From assembly GCA_003220905.1 (NCBI GenBank), contig QHTS01000083.1, positions 1-10,438 of the forward strand: a stretch of 10,438 nt of DNA, in the 5' to 3' direction. The DNA is from Gemmatimonadota bacterium (lineage in GTDB: Bacteria > Gemmatimonadota > Gemmatimonadetes > Gemmatimonadales > GWC2-71-9). The notes under the pieces were generated by a model that was not told where the DNA came from, searched no databases, and was given only the letters and a program-made list of their open reading frames with translations. The translations under genes and the position numbers were made by a program. Every line of letters begins with the position of its first letter. The first letter of the stretch is position 1. This document shows positions 7,669-10,438 of the stretch, piece after piece.

Positions 7669-8066
7669 CCCCAAGGCTGCCCTGGATCATCGCCGGGCTG
7701 GCGGGGGCGGCGGTTGCGGGGTTGCTCGTGACGAAGCGCGCGGGCGGGCTGGTCGTGCACCCCGAACCTCGCCCTGATGTGACCGCCGAGCGGGTGCTGC
7801 CCCCCAGCCCGGTGCTGCATACGCCCGGGGCCGCCGAAGCGTACGCGGCAGCGCGCAGCGCTCCGCAGGTGCTGGACGGCGTCCATTGCTATTGCGAGTG
7901 CGCCAAGCATTTCGGGCATCGCTCGCTGCTCACCTGCTTCGAGTCCGACCACGGCTCGCGGTGCGACATCTGCATGGGCGAAGCGACGCTCGCGATGAAG
8001 CTCGCGTCCCAGGGCAGCTCGCTGGACGTTGTCCGCCGCGCGATCGACCAGCGGTTCGGCCCCTAG
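7665..8066 (+). CDS. Small membrane-anchored Cys-rich protein, PCYCGC-motif family
   Basis: 133 aa from a GTG that overlaps the HNH stop (GTGA). N-terminal hydrophobic segment at residues 5-22 (LPWIIAGLAGAAVAGLL) followed by K24-R25: an uncleaved anchor or signal peptide, with no lipobox Cys. The region 75-131 matches the pattern of the PCYCGC domain of unknown function: CYCECAKHFGHRSLLTCF, then CDICMGEATLAMKL and a closing helix DVVRRAIDQRFG. The name motif is altered: HCYCEC in place of PCYCGC. Six Cys (75, 77, 79, 91, 100, 103) plus H82 and H85 suggest metal or redox binding outside the cytoplasm; that is inference. Its TAG overlaps the stop of the convergent gene at a CTAG (8063-8066). 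Confidence 0.75.
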   Translation: MTPRLPWIIAGLAGAAVAGLLVTKRAGGLVVHPEPRPDVTAERVLPPSPVLHTPGAAEAYAAARSAPQVLDGVHCYCECAKHFGHRSLLTCFESDHGSRCDICMGEATLAMKLASQGSSLDVVRRAIDQRFGP

Positions 8067-8683
8067 TTCTCCCCGCGGCTGAACGTCTCAGACCGCGCCT
8101 CAAGGGTGAGCCGTGGGAGGCCGGCGATCCGCACCAGCAGCCGCTGCGCGCCGCGGGCGAGCGCGCCGCCCAGGTTGCCGCCGCCTGAGACCGCCGGGCT
8201 CACGTCCCCCTTGAGCCAACGGGTCAGCTCTTCCAGGTCTGTGTCGTTGAGCGTGGTCACTTCGACGCGACAGAGGAAGTAGAAGTTCCCCGAGCTTTTG
8301 GCCTTCAGGTTGACGCGGTAGGGGAGCTCGAGGGCGCGCTCGAGGTCCTCCGGCGTGCCGTACCGGGCCACGCTGCCGCCGGTGCGGATCAGCACGAAAT
8401 CGTCGGCGAGCGGATCGTGACGCGCGACCGCGTCCCACGGCGCCTCGCCGATGTACTGATCGAACCAGCCGGAGCGGGAGCGCCACAGCTCGAGGCGGTA
8501 GTGCAGCCGAAGCGGAAATCCGGAGCGCATGAGGCCGACGAACTTGCCGTCGGCGAGGAGCCCGGTGGTTTGGACCCGGGGGGCGCCGCTCTGGATGATG
8601 ACCGTCAACGCGGGCGCCTGCGCGGCGGCCCGAGAGACCGTCACCGCGCCGAGCAGGGCCAGGAATGCGAGGCCCGACCTCAC
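8063..8683 (-). CDS. Small secreted protein, possibly DUF4390-like
   Basis: 206 aa from a GTG one base after the TGA of the barrel gene (TGA-G-GTG). Signal peptide at residues 1-22, hydrophobic core LAFLALLGAVTV, cleavage likely after RAAA. The mature part has GFPLRLHYRLELWRSRSGWFDQ (about residues 55-76), then VLIRTGG and a region rich in beta strands (YRVNLKAK, FYFLCRVEVTTLND). The 'G-x-PL-x-L-x3-LELWR-x5-WFD' pattern resembles DUF4390, a periplasmic family of unknown function, but the match is judged by eye. Translational coupling to the Omp85-like gene suggests a periplasmic or outer-membrane partner role. It ends tail to tail with the PCYCGC gene, sharing CTAG. Confidence 0.6.
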   Translation of the reverse strand: MRSGLAFLALLGAVTVSRAAAQAPALTVIIQSGAPRVQTTGLLADGKFVGLMRSGFPLRLHYRLELWRSRSGWFDQYIGEAPWDAVARHDPLADDFVLIRTGGSVARYGTPEDLERALELPYRVNLKAKSSGNFYFLCRVEVTTLNDTDLEELTRWLKGDVSPAVSGGGNLGGALARGAQRLLVRIAGLPRLTLEARSETFSRGEN

Positions 8684-8684
8684 C

Positions 8685-10430
8685 TCAGAAGCGGTGGTCG
8701 AGTCGCAGCGTGAATCGCAGGGGCTCCCCGGCCGTCACCGCCTTCGCCACATACATGCCCAGCCCCCCCCAATCGATGCCCAGGCCGAGGTCGGCGAGCC
8801 AGCTGCCGAGCGTCGGGAGCCGATCGGCGGGCAGTCGACCGGGCCCGCCGCCCACGAGCCACGCCTGTCCCGCATCCGCGAGGACCACTAGGTCCGGGCC
8901 CTGGAGCGTGAAGAGCGACTTCGCGCGTTCGTCCTCGGGGGCCGAGGAGCCATACGACCAGTGCAGCGCGAGGTGACCACGGTACTCGGCCTGGGCGAGG
9001 ATCACGCGGTCGCACGCCGCCAGCCGGGTGCCCCCGAACGCGGGGTCGATGATGTCGCCGTTGCACGCGCTGTGCCGAAACCCGTAGCCCGCGAGCGGAT
9101 CGGCTCCCCCCGTCGACAGCCGCTGTTGCAGCGGCAGGGGACCGCCACCGATCCAGCCGCCGGCGAAGACCCGGAGGTTCACGCGTCCCGACGGGCTCAC
9201 TCGCGTATAGCGGCGGAAATCGAGGAACAAGCGGCTGAAGGCGTAGGAGCCGTCGGTCGGGATCGACGCGCGCACGGCCGCCGGTACTCCGGTCTGGGGG
9301 GTCACGTCCTCCGAGCGCGAGTTCTCGAAGCGGGCGCGCAGGAACCAGCCGGCGGTCGGGTCGAGCCGATCGTTGCGGGTGTCGAAGGTGACCGTGCCGG
9401 CGAGCGTCGTGTAGTGCCCGTCGTCGATCGGCGGGTTGGGGCGCCAGGGTTGGCCGTTGCGGAACACCGTCCAGGGATCGCGAGCATTGACGGTCGTCTG
9501 CCAGTCGTGCCGCGCGTCGATGTCGAGGCGGAGCGACCGCTCGGGCTGGACGAAGACGCGGCCCGCGATCCCCTTGCTGAGGTAGTAATCGCGATAGTCG
9601 CGCTGGAACAAAAACGCGGCCCACCCGACTTCGCCGCCGCGCAGCCCCCAGTCCTCGACCGGCGCGACGTCGTCGAAGGCGCGGAGCTCGATCCCGTAGG
9701 CCGGCGTCTCTCCCGCGCGCAGCTCGGCGCGCAGCTGGTAGCCCAGGTCGCTCCGCTTGTCAGTGAAATCCCCCGCCGTGCGGAACACGCCCAGCGCGTC
9801 GATCCGCAGGCGCACGTTGCGGTGGAGTTTCCAGTCGAACAGCGGCCCGAACACCACCGGCAGGCCCTCGACCCGGTTGAAGGTGCCGCCCGTGGCGAGC
9901 GTCAACGACGACCGCGAGTCGGCCGTGCCCCAGGACTTCTCGATTCCCAGCCGCCGGAACCAGCGGCGCAGGTCCGGCGGGGCGAGCGCGATCTCGTCGC
10001 CCTTGGTGCGGTAGGCGAGCGGCGCCGTGTACACGCGCACGTCGCCGGCGACCGCGGCCCTCGAGCTGTGCGCCACCGTCCCGCCGACCACGATCACGTC
10101 GCCGGTGACCACCGCGCCGGAGTCGAGGATCGCGTCGCCGTTGATGACGAGCAGCGTGCCGTCCACGCGGCCCGCCACGACCACGGTGCCGTTCCGCACG
10201 GCGACGTCGCCGCGCCACTCGTTCCCGTGCGGCAGGCGCGAGCGACCCACCAGCCGGGTCGTGGTGGCCGCGTTGTACCGGCGCACCGCGTCCTCCGCGA
10301 CGGCATGGGGCAGCTCGGGCGGCGGGACCATGATGCCCGCGCTCTCGGGCTGGATCACGATGGCGGTGTCTTGCGCGGCGGCGACGGCGGTGCCGAGCGC
10401 ACAGAGAACCACGAGCACGAGAGCGCGCAT
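8685..10430 (-). CDS. Outer-membrane beta-barrel protein, Omp85/BamA-like C-terminal half with beta-repeat N-terminus
   Basis: 581 aa, start 8 bases from the window edge. Signal peptide MRALVLVVLCALGTAVAAAQ supports this start. Residues 74-134 are short repeated strands (GDVAVRNGTVVVAGRVDGTLLV, GDAILDSGAVVTGDVIVVGGTV, AGDVRVY) like the beta-helical turns of bactofilin-type domains. From about 175 to the end are alternating amphipathic strands typical of an outer-membrane barrel, ending DHRF with terminal Phe as in BAM substrates. The C-terminal half resembles the Omp85/surface-antigen family: FDTRNDRLDPTAGWFLRARFE (349-369) and the lid-loop region GGADPLAGYGFR (441-452), where BamA proteins have (V/L)RGY; the Arg is replaced by Ala447. 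No POTRA domains are apparent between the repeat module and barrel. Two Cys pairs candidate C456/C473 could form a loop disulphide. Function unknown: a transporter/assembly role or simple porin are both possible. Confidence 0.75.
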   Translation of the reverse strand: MRALVLVVLCALGTAVAAAQDTAIVIQPESAGIMVPPPELPHAVAEDAVRRYNAATTTRLVGRSRLPHGNEWRGDVAVRNGTVVVAGRVDGTLLVINGDAILDSGAVVTGDVIVVGGTVAHSSRAAVAGDVRVYTAPLAYRTKGDEIALAPPDLRRWFRRLGIEKSWGTADSRSSLTLATGGTFNRVEGLPVVFGPLFDWKLHRNVRLRIDALGVFRTAGDFTDKRSDLGYQLRAELRAGETPAYGIELRAFDDVAPVEDWGLRGGEVGWAAFLFQRDYRDYYLSKGIAGRVFVQPERSLRLDIDARHDWQTTVNARDPWTVFRNGQPWRPNPPIDDGHYTTLAGTVTFDTRNDRLDPTAGWFLRARFENSRSEDVTPQTGVPAAVRASIPTDGSYAFSRLFLDFRRYTRVSPSGRVNLRVFAGGWIGGGPLPLQQRLSTGGADPLAGYGFRHSACNGDIIDPAFGGTRLAACDRVILAQAEYRGHLALHWSYGSSAPEDERAKSLFTLQGPDLVVLADAGQAWLVGGGPGRLPADRLPTLGSWLADLGLGIDWGGLGMYVAKAVTAGEPLRFTLRLDHRF

Positions 10431-10438
10431 AGCGGGCA

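Noticed and set aside
8680..9624. 314-codon minus-strand frame overlapping the barrel gene
   Set aside because: Arg/Pro-rich shadow frame with no domain; the barrel gene's frame has signal peptide, strands and terminal Phe.

Overview
The window is about 10.4 kb of uniformly GC-rich, densely coding bacterial DNA with stop/start overlaps, GTG and TTG starts, Tat signals and an outer-membrane barrel. It therefore comes from a diderm bacterium with a Tat pathway. The mix of GMC oxidoreductase/gluconate-dehydrogenase-subunit-3/TIM-barrel genes, a PCYCGC-type protein and an Omp85-type protein would fit Gemmatimonadota or a similar soil phylum. That assignment is an inference from gene content; no rRNA or marker gene is present.

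Left block, 1-4221, minus strand. Read in the direction of transcription: a Tat-exported gluconate-2-dehydrogenase-subunit-3-like protein (3634-4221), a GMC flavoprotein oxidoreductase with a Cys cluster (1949-3634), two Tat-signal TIM-barrel sugar isomerase/epimerase-like proteins (1061-1906 and 155-1060), and the first 46 codons of a second GMC oxidoreductase that runs off the window. Short gaps and a TGATG overlap suggest one operon. The likely job is periplasmic oxidation of a sugar or glycoside by the flavoprotein, its small subunit supplying the Tat signal, followed by isomerisation or epimerisation of the keto-sugar. The signal-peptide segments of both TIM-barrel genes are bracketed by inverted copies of G-rich 7- or 8-bp tandem repeats, the most unusual sequence pattern here.

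Centre, 4222-8066, plus strand. A divergent 120-bp spacer carries a sigma70-like promoter overlapped by an ArgR-like palindromic operator. argG and argH follow, coupled by TGATG: the last two steps of arginine biosynthesis. After a terminator-like hairpin comes an HNH endonuclease-family gene, overlapping by 4 bp a small membrane-anchored Cys-rich protein of the PCYCGC type.

Right block, 8063-10430, minus strand, convergent. An outer-membrane beta-barrel protein with an Omp85-like C-terminal half and a short bactofilin-like beta-repeat N-terminal module is followed one base later by a small secreted protein with weak DUF4390-like character. The last genes of the centre and right blocks overlap tail to tail at a shared CTAG.

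No tRNA, rRNA, CRISPR array, transposase or prophage gene was seen. No wholly new multi-gene system is evident. The best candidates for a second look are the repeat-bracketed Tat signals, the arginine operator, and the unusual architecture of the Omp85-like protein.
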